A stretch of DNA of 64,000 nucleotides from Lachnospiraceae bacterium (GCA_017482005.1 JAFUOI010000006.1:62001-126000); one strand, 5' to 3'. Positions 19,207 to 28,008 are shown, counted from the first letter of the stretch. Translations and numbers: made by a program. Notes: generated by a model not told the origin, from the sequence alone.

Positions 19207-20511
19207 CTATTCTGTCTGAAGAATGAGATCCTCCGTCGGGTCTTCCTCGATATATTCTTCCTCGAGTTCTTCTCCCTCAATAAACTCCTCGTCACCCTCT
19301 ACAACAATCATGTCATCTTCAGAAACTTCTTCCTCAGAAAGTTCTTCTTCATAAACTTCCTCTTCCTCCGCAAGGATGGAAACCGGTTCATTCTCTTTAA
19401 TTGTAACACAAGTTGCAAGATATTCATATACTTTATCTGTAAGCACATAATCATAATATGCGCCGGCACCGATATTGGAGAGAAGTGCATCTGCTGACTC
19501 ATAACCGTAATCTCCATACTCAGCCTCTGCCGATGCCTTTACATCCTCATCCGAAAGCTTAATACCTGCCTTCTTTGCAACTGCAGCAACTGCAAGTCTC
19601 TCTTTTGCGGTATCTACAGCTGAGGTCGCGCATTCTGCTTCATACTCCTCCATTGTATAGCCCATGTAAGTTGTAACAAACTCTTCCATGGTTACACCGT
19701 AATAAGACGCATACATTTCTGCATTCTTTTTAATGGATACTGCAATATCATCCACCATCTCCTGTGGCGGATCATTAACCTGACAAAGCGCATAGATTGC
19801 ATCCCATATAGCTGTTTCTCTTTCGGATGCATTTGTTTCATCGCAGCTTTCCTGCAGATAAGTTTTGATATCTTCTTTGTAAGCCGCAATCGTATCAAAA
19901 CCAAGATCCATCTTAGCAATCAATTCATCTGTCACTTCCGGCATTTCTCTTGTGAAGATTCCGTTGATTGTCACGTCAAAAGTCACTGCTGCTCCTGCAA
20001 GGTCTGCATTCTGATATCCTTCCGGAAATGTCAGATTAAGCGTTGTTGTCTCTCCCACACTGTGTCCGATAAGCCCTGATTCAAAGCCGTCAATAAAGGA
20101 TCCGGATCCAATCTCAAGATTGTGTCCCTGCGCTGTTCCTCCGTCAAAAGCCACACCGTCTTTTTTACCTACATAATCAATGTTGACAATATCGCCGTCT
20201 TCAACTACCGTCTTGTCCATCTTTTTGTAATCGAAAAGATCCGCATATTCCACATAATAATCCACTTCGTCTTTGAACTGCTTTTCTACATCTTCGTCCG
20301 TAAAGTTTACTACATCCACCGTAATTTCAATTCCGGAATAATCTGCAATTGTTACATAATCGTCCGGATTATAGTCTTTGCTGGAAACAGTTCCCACTTT
20401 TGCAGTTTCTGTTGATTCTGTTGCAGCAGTCTCTTCTTTTTTGGAGTTACATGCACAAAGTGTCATTACCATGCTGACTGCAAGAAGCGCTGCCAATAAT
20501 TTCTTTTTCAT
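19207..20511 (-). CDS. Trigger-factor-like FKBP peptidyl-prolyl isomerase lipoprotein
   Basis: A 434-residue lipoprotein (MKKKLLAALLAVSMVMTLCAC, Cys at 21). Residues about 90-190 are an FKBP domain (DGDIVNIDYVGKKDGVAFDG, GSGSFIDGFESGLIG, FPEGYQ), and residues 195-370 match the helical C-terminal arm of trigger factor. The ribosome-binding N-domain of cytosolic trigger factor is replaced by the lipoprotein leader. The last 60 residues are almost wholly acidic. It should be an extracytoplasmic folding catalyst tethered to the membrane. It is the first gene of the operon with the P60 hydrolase, which may be a client. GAGGAG precedes the ATG. Confidence 0.88.
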   Translation of the reverse strand: MKKKLLAALLAVSMVMTLCACNSKKEETAATESTETAKVGTVSSKDYNPDDYVTIADYSGIEITVDVVNFTDEDVEKQFKDEVDYYVEYADLFDYKKMDKTVVEDGDIVNIDYVGKKDGVAFDGGTAQGHNLEIGSGSFIDGFESGLIGHSVGETTTLNLTFPEGYQNADLAGAAVTFDVTINGIFTREMPEVTDELIAKMDLGFDTIAAYKEDIKTYLQESCDETNASERETAIWDAIYALCQVNDPPQEMVDDIAVSIKKNAEMYASYYGVTMEEFVTTYMGYTMEEYEAECATSAVDTAKERLAVAAVAKKAGIKLSDEDVKASAEAEYGDYGYESADALLSNIGAGAYYDYVLTDKVYEYLATCVTIKENEPVSILAEEEEVYEEELSEEEVSEDDMIVVEGDEEFIEGEELEEEYIEEDPTEDLILQTE

Positions 20512-20629
20512 ATATACTTCTCCTCTTTTTTGCTTTATTAAAAATATTAAAAAACATCTCTTTACTTATACCACATTTTAAAGTCGGGATAAAGTCTTTG
20601 AAAAAAATTCATAAAGAATTCATACTTTC

Positions 20630-20658
20630 TTGCACTTCCTCAAAAAGAATGTTACAAT
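20630..20658 (+). promoter_or_regulatory. SigmaA-type promoter for the 158-residue membrane-anchored protein
   Basis: TTGCAC (20630-20635), a 17-base spacer and TACAAT (20653-20658). The start codon follows 35 bases later, behind TTAGGAGGA. Confidence 0.75.
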
Positions 20659-20693
20659 ACCTATGTTTTTAATGTTGTTAGGAGGAAAAAAAT

Positions 20694-21170
20694 ATGAATA
20701 CCGGAGCAATCGTACTTATAGTCATCTTAGTGGTGCTGATCGCCGCTGTGATCGCTTTATATTTTGTAGGTAAAAAGGCACAGAAGAAACAGGACGAACA
20801 GCAGGAAATGATGGAAGCATCCAAACAGACCGTTTCCATGCTGATCATTGATAAGAAGAGAATGAAAATCAAAGATTCCGGTCTTCCGCAGTCCGTAATC
20901 TCCCAGACACCGAAGCTGATGCGCGGAAGCAAACTTCCGATTGTAAAAGCCAAAGTCGGACCTCAGATTCTCTCTCTTGTCTGCGATGAAAAAATCTTTG
21001 ACAAGATTCCTGTAAAGAAAGAAGTGAAAGCTTCTGTCAGCGGAATTTACATTCTTGATGTAAAAGGTATCCGCAATACCAAATCAAGCGAACCGGAAAA
21101 GAAAAAAAGCGCCTTCCAGCGCGCTTTGGCAGTTGCCAAACAAAAAGCCGGCGTAACTCAGGTAAAATAA
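20694..21170 (+). CDS. Single-pass membrane-anchored basic protein, unknown function
   Basis: A 158-residue protein with one N-terminal TM helix (about 5-25, rich in Ile/Val/Leu) and a basic cytoplasmic domain. It contains IDKKRMKIKDSGLPQSVI and a CDEKIFDKIPVKKEVKASVS segment that looks beta-stranded, and a Lys-rich C-terminus. I do not recognise a domain; similar small membrane-anchored proteins occur across Lachnospiraceae. The gene stands alone with its own good promoter, an AGGAGG site and a terminator, which suggests constant expression. It is divergent from the trigger-factor-like operon. Confidence 0.7.
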   Translation: MNTGAIVLIVILVVLIAAVIALYFVGKKAQKKQDEQQEMMEASKQTVSMLIIDKKRMKIKDSGLPQSVISQTPKLMRGSKLPIVKAKVGPQILSLVCDEKIFDKIPVKKEVKASVSGIYILDVKGIRNTKSSEPEKKKSAFQRALAVAKQKAGVTQVK

Positions 21171-21208
21171 TCTGCTATGCCCTTTATATCATTATAGGAC
21201 AAAACACA

Positions 21209-21242
21209 AAAACCACAGTCTCCATTCGGATTCTGTGGTTTT
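21209..21242. terminator. Bidirectional terminator
   Basis: AAAACCACAG and CTGTGGTTTT enclose a 14-base loop; T-rich tracts follow on both strands (CTTTTTTC on plus, TTTTTGTGTTTT on minus). It serves the 158-residue protein gene and the convergent DUF1934 gene. Confidence 0.85.
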
Positions 21243-21261
21243 CTTTTTTCTTCCCAGACGG

Positions 21262-21702
21262 CTAACCGATACTTACGCCGCGTTCCTTTGCACATATCTC
21301 CATGTGGATTTCACAGTCTGCCAGGTGATCGTAATTAGCTTCCAGTGAATAAAAAGCATTTACCAAAATACGGTCCTCTTCCTCAATCAGCTCAACCGAT
21401 GTGGTATCAATCCCAAGCATCATGTCTCCGTATGGAGTTGCGTAGCAGCAATTGTTTTTCCGGCTCTCCTCAAACACCATGTTGACATTAAGTAATCCTT
21501 TCTTTGTCACGGTCAAAGCTCCGTCCTTGAATTTCATCATGCTCCGGATCGGTTGATCAAACCCTTCCATCATCTCATCATAAATTACATAATGAAAATC
21601 ATTCTTTTTATAATAAGTCCCTTTGTTGATTACTTCCATGTGCTCTGTTTCGTCCTGTGCTGACTGAAATGAGGACACGGAAACGAGTACATCCTTCGTC
21701 AT
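21262..21702 (-). CDS. DUF1934 (YwiB-like) protein
   Basis: A 146-residue beta-rich protein starting MTKDVLVSVSSFQ with the DUF1934 signatures GTYYKKNDFHYVIYDE, MKFKDGALTVTKKG and a C-terminal VNAFYSLEANYDHLADCEIHM segment. The fold is a lipocalin-like barrel; no reaction is known. The ATG at 21702 has AAAGGA nine bases upstream; the longer frame from 21846 overlaps murI and is not protein-like. It follows murI after 25 bases and closes the ispE-gntR-murI operon. Confidence 0.85.
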   Translation of the reverse strand: MTKDVLVSVSSFQSAQDETEHMEVINKGTYYKKNDFHYVIYDEMMEGFDQPIRSMMKFKDGALTVTKKGLLNVNMVFEESRKNNCCYATPYGDMMLGIDTTSVELIEEEDRILVNAFYSLEANYDHLADCEIHMEICAKERGVSIG

Positions 21703-21727
21703 AGGATTGTCCTTTCTGCATTTGTTT

Positions 21728-22555
21728 TTAATAATCTTCAATATGTATCGTCTTTGCGGACAAAATACCGTATTTAAGAATAGAGTTAGCAAATGTTTTA
21801 AACTTTTCCGCTCCGTCGGAAACAAAAAACTGATAGCGGTTTTCACCTAAGTCCGGTTTTCTGTCCTGCAGGATTCCTTTTTCTTCCAAAAGAAGCTTCA
21901 ACTCTCTTGCCGTCTCATACGCCGGATTGACCAACGTTACCTTATCACCGACCACTTTCTGAATTGTATTGCGGATCAGCGGATAATGTGTACATCCGAG
22001 AATCAGCGTATCAATGTCAATGTCGATAAGCTCAAGCAGGTAGCGCGATGCAATCTCATCCGTAACAGGATCTTCCAAAAGACCTTCCTCGACAAGAGGA
22101 ACAAACAGCGGACAGGCTTTTCCCGTCACACTTACCTCCGGTTTAAGCTGCTTGATATATGTAGTATAGATTTCGGAACCAATCGTTGCACTCGTTGCAA
22201 TAACCCCGACTTTTCCGTTCTTTGTCACATCCGCCGCAACCTTCGCACCCGGCTTCACAACACCGATCATAGGAATGTCGATTTCTTTTTCCAGCTCATC
22301 AAGTGCATACGCACTGGCTGTATTACAAGCTACCACGATTGTCTTTACATCCTGCGTCTGTAAAAAGTGGGTAATCTGCCTTGAGAAGCGGGTGACAGTT
22401 TCCTTTGACTTACTTCCATAAGGAACTCTTGCCGTATCTCCGAAATATACGATTTTTTCATTGGGTATCTGGCGCATGATCTCACGCACCACCGTAAGTC
22501 CTCCGAATCCGGAATCAAACACACCGATCGGCGCATCTTTTAAACAATCTGACAT
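21728..22555 (-). CDS. murI: Glutamate racemase
   Basis: A 275-residue racemase that makes D-glutamate from L-glutamate for the peptidoglycan stem peptide. Both catalytic cysteines are present, Cys77 in VACNTA and Cys188 in LGCTHYP, together with the FDSGFGGL substrate loop (13-20) and GDTARVPYG. Length is typical. It follows the 117-residue protein after nine bases, with its TTAGGAG site lying within the end of that gene. Membership in an operon with ispE links cell-wall and isoprenoid precursor supply. Confidence 0.95.
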   Translation of the reverse strand: MSDCLKDAPIGVFDSGFGGLTVVREIMRQIPNEKIVYFGDTARVPYGSKSKETVTRFSRQITHFLQTQDVKTIVVACNTASAYALDELEKEIDIPMIGVVKPGAKVAADVTKNGKVGVIATSATIGSEIYTTYIKQLKPEVSVTGKACPLFVPLVEEGLLEDPVTDEIASRYLLELIDIDIDTLILGCTHYPLIRNTIQKVVGDKVTLVNPAYETARELKLLLEEKGILQDRKPDLGENRYQFFVSDGAEKFKTFANSILKYGILSAKTIHIEDY

Positions 22556-22564
22556 AATCTGCTC

Positions 22565-22918
22565 CTAACTGTTTTTCAGACATTCGTACAGGAAAAAAGT
22601 ATACTCGATCTCATCCGGTGAATATTCTTCCATCACCCGGATAACATCCTGCTCTTCCGGGATATCTGACGCCGGGGCTTTTTTTCGTCTTAACACATGA
22701 CGCAGCCTTTGATCTGTTGCCTGACCTGCCTCTTTATCTGTCACACACCTCGGCATTGTTTCCTGCCTATGGCTGCGCGGCGGCTGCACAATTTCATATG
22801 TCTCCGGCGAAATGCCGCGGGACGGATACAGCACACCAAAGAAAAAAGCTGCTGAAAACATCAGACTCAAAATCCCGTAAACAAATGTCTCCATATGTTT
22901 CATTAAATATTCTTTCAT
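22565..22918 (-). CDS. Small single-pass membrane protein
   Basis: A 117-residue protein with one TM helix (about 10-30: TFVYGILSLMFSAAFFFGVL) and a polar, basic middle section (LRHVLRRKK) ending in an acidic helix (VIRVMEEYSPDEIEYTFFLYECLKNS). I do not recognise it. The ATG at 22918 is preceded by AAGGAG at seven bases; an upstream ATG at 22960 lacks a site. It lies between gntR and murI in the same direction. Its topology suggests the tail is cytoplasmic or external depending on orientation, which I cannot decide. Confidence 0.65.
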   Translation of the reverse strand: MKEYLMKHMETFVYGILSLMFSAAFFFGVLYPSRGISPETYEIVQPPRSHRQETMPRCVTDKEAGQATDQRLRHVLRRKKAPASDIPEEQDVIRVMEEYSPDEIEYTFFLYECLKNS

Positions 22919-22980
22919 GACATAACTCCTTAAACAATGTTCTATCAGAAGTATGCACATGATTTTACATCTTATTCTTT

Positions 22981-23652
22981 CTAGCTTAAATTCAGATGCT
23001 CCATGATTGTATTGAGCTGGTTATTAATATGCTGTTGTATTTCTTTAACCGCCTGCTCTTTGTCACGGGCAGCAATACTTTCGTATATCCGTCTGTGCTC
23101 CTCAATCAAAAGTGTATGATAAGATGAATCTTTGATATATTCAAAACGATACCGGTACATCTGCTCAGAAAGATTGGAGATCATCTGTTGAAGCCGTTCA
23201 TTTCCGGTTGCCCGGATGATTACATCATGAAGCGCTACGTCTGCCTTTGTTATCACAGTCGCATCTTTTGTTGTCGTCATCTTCGCAAAATAATCACACG
23301 CTTCCTTAAGCTCATTAAGACCTTCTTCCGTAATACGCTCGCATGCAAGTTCTGCTCCGAGGGCATCAAGGGCCTGTCTCACCTCAAGTACGTCCTTTAA
23401 GTTTTTTGCAGAAATCTGTGCTACCTCTGCACCGCGGCGCGGAATCATTGTAACAAGTCCTTCCAGCTCCAGTTTACGGATTGCTTCGCGGATCGGCGTA
23501 CGACTGACACCCAACCTGTCCGCAAGATGGATTTCCATCAATCTTTCGCCCGGTTTAAGCTCTCCTGTCAGAATCCCCTGCCTGAGTGTCTTAAAAACAA
23601 CATCCCGGAGTGGTAAATATTCATCCATGTTCTGCTGCATCATATCTTTCAT
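22981..23652 (-). CDS. GntR-family transcriptional regulator (FadR/FCD subfamily)
   Basis: A 223-residue regulator: winged HTH at about 14-75 (LRQGILTGELKPGERLMEIH, LGVSRTPIREAIRKLELEGL) and an all-helical FCD ligand domain from about 85 to 215, with the metal- or acid-binding positions Asp/His in ADVALHDVII and His in EEHRRI and QQHINN. Such proteins sense a small organic acid or similar metabolite. Its ATG overlaps the ispE stop (ATGA), so it is translated with IspE, an unusual place for a local regulator. The ligand and targets are not evident from the sequence. Confidence 0.9.
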   Translation of the reverse strand: MKDMMQQNMDEYLPLRDVVFKTLRQGILTGELKPGERLMEIHLADRLGVSRTPIREAIRKLELEGLVTMIPRRGAEVAQISAKNLKDVLEVRQALDALGAELACERITEEGLNELKEACDYFAKMTTTKDATVITKADVALHDVIIRATGNERLQQMISNLSEQMYRYRFEYIKDSSYHTLLIEEHRRIYESIAARDKEQAVKEIQQHINNQLNTIMEHLNLS

Positions 23653-24524
23653 ACATTTTCTCCATTTTGAAAGTTTGTCACGAACAACTGCTTGGCAAGG
23701 TTAGCTTCTGCTAACGCGCTGCAGGCTTTATTTGCCGTCTCCTCATCCCGGAAAATGGCAAAGACGCTCGGACCGCTTCCGCTCATGAGTGCACCCAGTG
23801 CACCGTTATCCATAAGTAACTTTTTAATTTCTTCCACAATCGGATGATCTTCTATTGTCACAAGCTCAAGTACATTTCCAAGCCGGGCTATGATTCCCTC
23901 AAGGTCTTTCTTCTCCAACGCATCAATCATTCCGTCGATATCCGGATGTTCATAGCTTTCTTTTGCATCAAGTTTTTTGTAGACAACCGGTGTCGAAACG
24001 TAGATATCCGGTTTTGCAACAACCAGATATGCCTGGGGCGGTGACGCAACCGGCGTCAGTTTCTCGCCGATTCCTTCCGAAAGTGCAGTCCGTCCCAGCA
24101 CACAATACGGAACATCTGCACCGATGCGGACACTCTCCTTCTGCAGTCTGTTTTTGGTAAGTCCAAGTCCGAGAAGTTCGTTGACTCCCAAAAGTGTTGC
24201 TGCCGCATCCGTACTTCCCCCTGCCATACCTGCGGCAATGGGAATTCTCTTTTCCAAACGGATCGTTACTCCGCGCTTATCTCCTGTCAGCTCACGAAGA
24301 AGCAAAACTGCCTTGTAGACCAGATTATTCTCATCCGTCGGCAAAATCCCTTCGTTCGTCTCCACAACAATCCTGTCATCCTCTCTCTCGGAAAATGTGA
24401 GCGTATCACAAATTCCTACATTCTGCATAATCATTTTTACCTCATGGTAACCATTGGGTAAAACTCCGGTAACATCCAGACCTAAATTGATTTTTGCATA
24501 TGCATTTCTGGTAATTGTTTTCAT
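23649..24524 (-). CDS. ispE: 4-diphosphocytidyl-2-C-methyl-D-erythritol kinase
   Basis: A 291-residue GHMP kinase of the MEP isoprenoid pathway; it phosphorylates CDP-methylerythritol with ATP. The N-terminus AYAKINLGLDVTG, the GHMP glycine loop PIAAGMAGGSTDAA (95-108) and the C-terminal GALMSGSGPSVFAIF motif are all intact. The ATG at 24524 is chosen because homologues begin with a short MKTITRNAYAKIN-type leader and a GGCGGG site precedes it; longer starts at 24542 and 24581 have none. It heads the operon ispE-gntR-(117 aa)-murI-DUF1934. Confidence 0.95.
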   Translation of the reverse strand: MKTITRNAYAKINLGLDVTGVLPNGYHEVKMIMQNVGICDTLTFSEREDDRIVVETNEGILPTDENNLVYKAVLLLRELTGDKRGVTIRLEKRIPIAAGMAGGSTDAAATLLGVNELLGLGLTKNRLQKESVRIGADVPYCVLGRTALSEGIGEKLTPVASPPQAYLVVAKPDIYVSTPVVYKKLDAKESYEHPDIDGMIDALEKKDLEGIIARLGNVLELVTIEDHPIVEEIKKLLMDNGALGALMSGSGPSVFAIFRDEETANKACSALAEANLAKQLFVTNFQNGENV

Positions 24525-24592
24525 ATTGTACCCGCCTTGCATTTTGTATACACTGATAAAACTAATATATAACGAATCCATGAAAAAAGCAA

Positions 24593-24611
24593 CCGGGAGT
24601 ACTTCTCCCGG
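24593..24611 (-). terminator. Terminator of the DUF3794/LysM gene
   Basis: CCGGGAG and CTCCCGG enclose a five-base loop; on the minus strand the stem is followed by TTGCTTTTTTC. It separates the sporulation gene from ispE. Confidence 0.8.
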
Positions 24612-24624
24612 CGCTCATCTCTCT

Positions 24625-26181
24625 TTATTCTCTTTCTTTTACAAGCAGTAATTTATCTCCCGGATGAATTTCATCCCCTGTAAGTGCATTCATTTCTTTA
24701 ATCCTGCTTACCGGCATAAAGTATTTTTTCCCGATTTGCCAAAGAGTATCCCCTTTGGCAACAACATGCACAACAATACCCGGCTGTCTTCTGCGCAGTG
24801 TTTTATCCGGTTCCGAAATACGGATATCCGTCACCAGTTCTTCCTCAAATTCTTCAAAAAGTATTCCCGCAATATCAAGCGCAATTTTTGCCTCCAGCTC
24901 CCTTGCATCCTGCATGCTGACAGCTAGTTGCTCTAAGGTAACTCTTATGCCGGAAAGAACATCCTCTCCTGCACCTTTTGCTTCCAGCAAATATGCGAAC
25001 GGAACCGTTTGCTCCAAAGAAGAGTACGGTACTTTGTCATCACTTGTCACATACAAGCATTTGATAACAATCACACCCTCTATCTGTGCGCCCTCCTCTG
25101 TTATTGTGCATTCCTCCACATACACGTCTCCTTCACTGTGAATCAGTTGAAGAATCTGAGGGTTGCCTTCGATGTGCAATTTTTCATTTAATCTGCACAT
25201 ACCGTTATTGCGCACAAGAATTCTCCGGAAAGTTCCGTTTTTAACATCGGTTTCAACATCTTTTCTTATACCGTACACATCACTCAATATGGATATATTT
25301 TCTTCCTCGTACAGCTTAATGCAAAGATCAAGTACAAGTTCCATCGAGAAGCCTCTTTCTTCTCCGTCAAAATCCGGTCGCACCTCAAAATCTCTGCCCG
25401 AAATATTATATTTAATGTCCGGAATCATCATTTCCCGGCTTCCCTGACAATCTATATCCCCCGAAAACGGGATCATTGTCTCATAATACTGTACATTATC
25501 ATCTTCCTGTGTGCTTTCATACATTATAAAAACAGAAAGTTCTCCGCTCAAACCGATCCTGTCATCCAGCGGCTTAAAATCAATGGACGCTATCTTTACG
25601 CTCTGCCAGATCAGCCGGAAAATATTCGGCATATGGGCCGGAAGTTCCAGTTCCTGTCTTATCCTGTGGATATCACGTTTACAGATAGCCAGACGGGCAA
25701 TCTCCATTTGTTTTAAATGATATTCGATATGGTCTGCCTCCGTCAGATCACAGGCCGCTTCCTCATCGTACAGCATCTCTGATTGTAAGCAGAAGGTAAC
25801 CACACTTCTTGCACTGAGTTTTCTTGAGTTAATGACGCTGATAGAAAGATCTTCTATCTTCCAATTGACATCCACTGTGTCTCCCGGCTGTGCTCCTTCC
25901 ACATAAACCGTCTCTTCAAAAGGAATCTTACCGTCTATGCGTGCAAGTTTTTCATCATCGTCTTCCGTCAGATAAAGAATACAAACTTCGAGTGTACCTT
26001 TTAGTCCGACATGATCCTTTGTAACTTTCGTGTCGGAAACAACTACATTCCCTTCCCTGAAAATAATCCGGTTCAGGTCGGGACTTATCTCAGGCAGATT
26101 GATATCTTCCTCCAGGCTGACCTGGCTGACCGCTTTACATTTTATCCTGTCCATATGTATGTTATTGCGAATGATATTCAT
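24625..26181 (-). CDS. SPOCS/DUF3794 protein with C-terminal LysM, probable spore-coat or sporulation factor
   Basis: A 518-residue protein without signal peptide. It has three DUF3794 (SPOCS) repeats, visible as GLKGTLEVCILYLTED, GLSGELSVFIMYES and QIEGVIVIKCLYVTSDD, and a C-terminal LysM domain (about 470-516: HVVAKGDTLWQIGKKYFM, ALTGDEIHPGDKLLLV). This layout matches SafA/SpoVID-like proteins and the clostridial homologues that bind cortex or coat material in the mother cell. The ATG at 26181 has GGGAGG seven bases before it. A CATATAGTA element upstream fits the -10 of the mother-cell sigma factor SigmaK, which would suit a late coat protein. It is monocistronic. Confidence 0.85.
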   Translation of the reverse strand: MNIIRNNIHMDRIKCKAVSQVSLEEDINLPEISPDLNRIIFREGNVVVSDTKVTKDHVGLKGTLEVCILYLTEDDDEKLARIDGKIPFEETVYVEGAQPGDTVDVNWKIEDLSISVINSRKLSARSVVTFCLQSEMLYDEEAACDLTEADHIEYHLKQMEIARLAICKRDIHRIRQELELPAHMPNIFRLIWQSVKIASIDFKPLDDRIGLSGELSVFIMYESTQEDDNVQYYETMIPFSGDIDCQGSREMMIPDIKYNISGRDFEVRPDFDGEERGFSMELVLDLCIKLYEEENISILSDVYGIRKDVETDVKNGTFRRILVRNNGMCRLNEKLHIEGNPQILQLIHSEGDVYVEECTITEEGAQIEGVIVIKCLYVTSDDKVPYSSLEQTVPFAYLLEAKGAGEDVLSGIRVTLEQLAVSMQDARELEAKIALDIAGILFEEFEEELVTDIRISEPDKTLRRRQPGIVVHVVAKGDTLWQIGKKYFMPVSRIKEMNALTGDEIHPGDKLLLVKERE

Positions 26182-26203
26182 ATATAACCTCCCAAATTCT
26201 TGA

Positions 26204-26214
26204 TATACTATATG
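26204..26214 (-). promoter_or_regulatory. Possible SigmaK-type -10 element
   Basis: On the minus strand CATATAGTATA matches CATANNNTA, the -10 of SigmaK promoters, and lies just upstream of the DUF3794/LysM ribosome site. The -35 region (GGTCTATC) is not diagnostic, so the call is tentative. Confidence 0.3.
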
Positions 26215-26257
26215 CTCCGCCACAGACAGATAGACCTGAATTTGGGAATAATTAAAA

Positions 26258-26291
26258 CAGGCAGGAAAAAATCTGTTATTCTTCCTGCCTG
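26258..26291 (-). terminator. Terminator of the pyrC-pyrK-pyrD genes
   Basis: CAGGCAGGAA and TTCCTGCCTG flank a 14-base loop, with TTTTAATTATT following on the minus strand. Confidence 0.8.
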
Positions 26292-26314
26292 CTCATGTAC
26301 ATACAATGATTTTT

Positions 26315-27217
26315 CTACTTAACGCATCCTATAATACTGTTGATATCATCAATGCCTTTCTCCTTCATGAAAGCCTCGATTCCTTCAACCGTCTCAACCG
26401 TCGCATACGGATTCACAAAATTCATCGCACCGATGGAAACAGCTGTCGCGCCTGCCATCATAAACTCAATAGCATCCTCCGCATTGGCGATACCTCCCAT
26501 TCCTATAATCGGAATGTTGACTGCGTTCGCCACCTGATACACCATGCGTACCGCAACCGGCTTGATTGCAGGACCGCTCATTCCTCCCGTCTTGTTTGCA
26601 AGAGCAAAGGCACGTTTGTGAATATCAATCTTCATACCCGTAATCGTGTTAATCAGGGAAAGTGCATCTGCACCGGCTGCCTCCGCAGCTTTCGCCATCT
26701 CTGTAATGTCCGTCACATTCGGACTGAGTTTCATAATAACCGGCTGTTTTGCTTTCTTTTTAATCTCTGTTGTAATCTCGGAAAGCGCCTTCGCATTCTG
26801 TCCAAAGGCAATTGCCCCTTCTTTGACATTCGGACAGGAAACATTGATTTCAAGCATGTCCACCGCCTCATCGGAAAGCCGCTCCACAACCTCAACATAA
26901 TCCTCAATGCTTTTACCGCAAACATTGACAATGACCTTTGTGTCATAGTTTTTAAGAAAAGCAAGGTCTCTCTCAACAAATACTTCAATGCCCGGATTCT
27001 GCAGTCCTATCGCATTGAGCATTCCACCGTAGGTCTCTGCCACGCGCGGTGTCGGATTACCCGGCCACGGAACGTTGGCAACACCTTTGGTGACAACTGC
27101 GCCGAGTTTATTTAAATCAACAAATTCACCGTATTCCATACCTGAGCCGAAGGTTCCGGAAGCTGTCATGACCGGATTTTTGAATTCGACTCCTGCAATC
27201 GTAACTTTCGTATTCAT
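26315..27217 (-). CDS. pyrD: Dihydroorotate dehydrogenase B, catalytic subunit
   Basis: A 300-residue FMN TIM-barrel enzyme that oxidises dihydroorotate to orotate. The base is Cys128 in EINVSCPNVKEG, which marks the class 1B, NAD-linked type; GTFGSGMEY and the FMN phosphate site GMGGIANAEDAIEFMMAGA are intact. It pairs with PyrK, whose stop overlaps this start by one base (TGATG), so the subunits are translationally coupled as a heterotetramer is expected. The gene is followed by a terminator. Confidence 0.97.
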   Translation of the reverse strand: MNTKVTIAGVEFKNPVMTASGTFGSGMEYGEFVDLNKLGAVVTKGVANVPWPGNPTPRVAETYGGMLNAIGLQNPGIEVFVERDLAFLKNYDTKVIVNVCGKSIEDYVEVVERLSDEAVDMLEINVSCPNVKEGAIAFGQNAKALSEITTEIKKKAKQPVIMKLSPNVTDITEMAKAAEAAGADALSLINTITGMKIDIHKRAFALANKTGGMSGPAIKPVAVRMVYQVANAVNIPIIGMGGIANAEDAIEFMMAGATAVSIGAMNFVNPYATVETVEGIEAFMKEKGIDDINSIIGCVK

Positions 27218-28008
27218 CAGATCATTACCTCCTTTGCATCATAGACCGGTCCGTCGGTACAGATTCTTGCATTCTTTACATGAGAATGGTGATCCACTTC
27301 TTTGGTTGTGCACACACAACCAAGACATGCACCTACTCCGCAGGCCATTCTCTCTTCCAGGGAAATATACGCTTCCATCTGGTTAGCCTCTGCAAACTGC
27401 TTAATCGCACGAAGCATCGGCATAGGACCGCAGGCAAAAATGATATCGCCCTTCAAATCATTATCCTCAATGGCATTCATAACGGTACCTTTGCTTCCGC
27501 TGCTTCCATCCTCCGTCGCCGCATATAAATCAGCATATGGCTTGAAATCCTCATAGAGGAACAGTTCGTTGCGGTAACCGAGAATCGCGCTGATACTCTG
27601 CGCACCGTCTTTGCGTTCAGAAAGTTCCTTTGCAAGCTGAAGCATCGGAGGAATACCGATTCCGCCACCCATGAGGAATACCCTCTTTCCGTCTGCTTTT
27701 TCCAGCGGGAAACCATTTCCCAGTGTTCCGAGAATAGTAATATTCTCTCCTGTATGATACTTTGAAAACTCCGTTGTTCCTGAGCCTGCAACACGGTATA
27801 CGATGCGGAGCATCGTCTTCTCTTCATTTACTTCACAAATACTGATCGGTCTCGGAAGGAGCGTTGCCTGATTCTTTGGGTACACACTGATAAACTGACC
27901 CGGCTTCGCATCCTTTGCAAGATCTGTCTCGATCCACATATCATAAATTCCGGCTGCGATTTCGTCCTGACGGAACACTCTCGCAATCACTTTTTTCTTC
28001 TGTGCCAT
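27217..28008 (-). CDS. pyrK: Dihydroorotate dehydrogenase B, electron-transfer subunit
   Basis: A 263-residue ferredoxin-reductase-like subunit carrying FAD and a [2Fe-2S] cluster that passes electrons from PyrD to NAD. The FAD motif RPISICEV (about 53-60), the NAD-binding GGGIGIPPM (114-122) and the cluster cysteines 223, 228, 231 and 250 (MACGVGACLGC...ICTDGP) are present; an extra Cys233 is also seen. The ATG at 28008 has AAAGGA upstream; the frame is open to 28032 without a ribosome site. It overlaps pyrD and follows pyrC after 69 bases. Confidence 0.96.
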   Translation of the reverse strand: MAQKKKVIARVFRQDEIAAGIYDMWIETDLAKDAKPGQFISVYPKNQATLLPRPISICEVNEEKTMLRIVYRVAGSGTTEFSKYHTGENITILGTLGNGFPLEKADGKRVFLMGGGIGIPPMLQLAKELSERKDGAQSISAILGYRNELFLYEDFKPYADLYAATEDGSSGSKGTVMNAIEDNDLKGDIIFACGPMPMLRAIKQFAEANQMEAYISLEERMACGVGACLGCVCTTKEVDHHSHVKNARICTDGPVYDAKEVMI

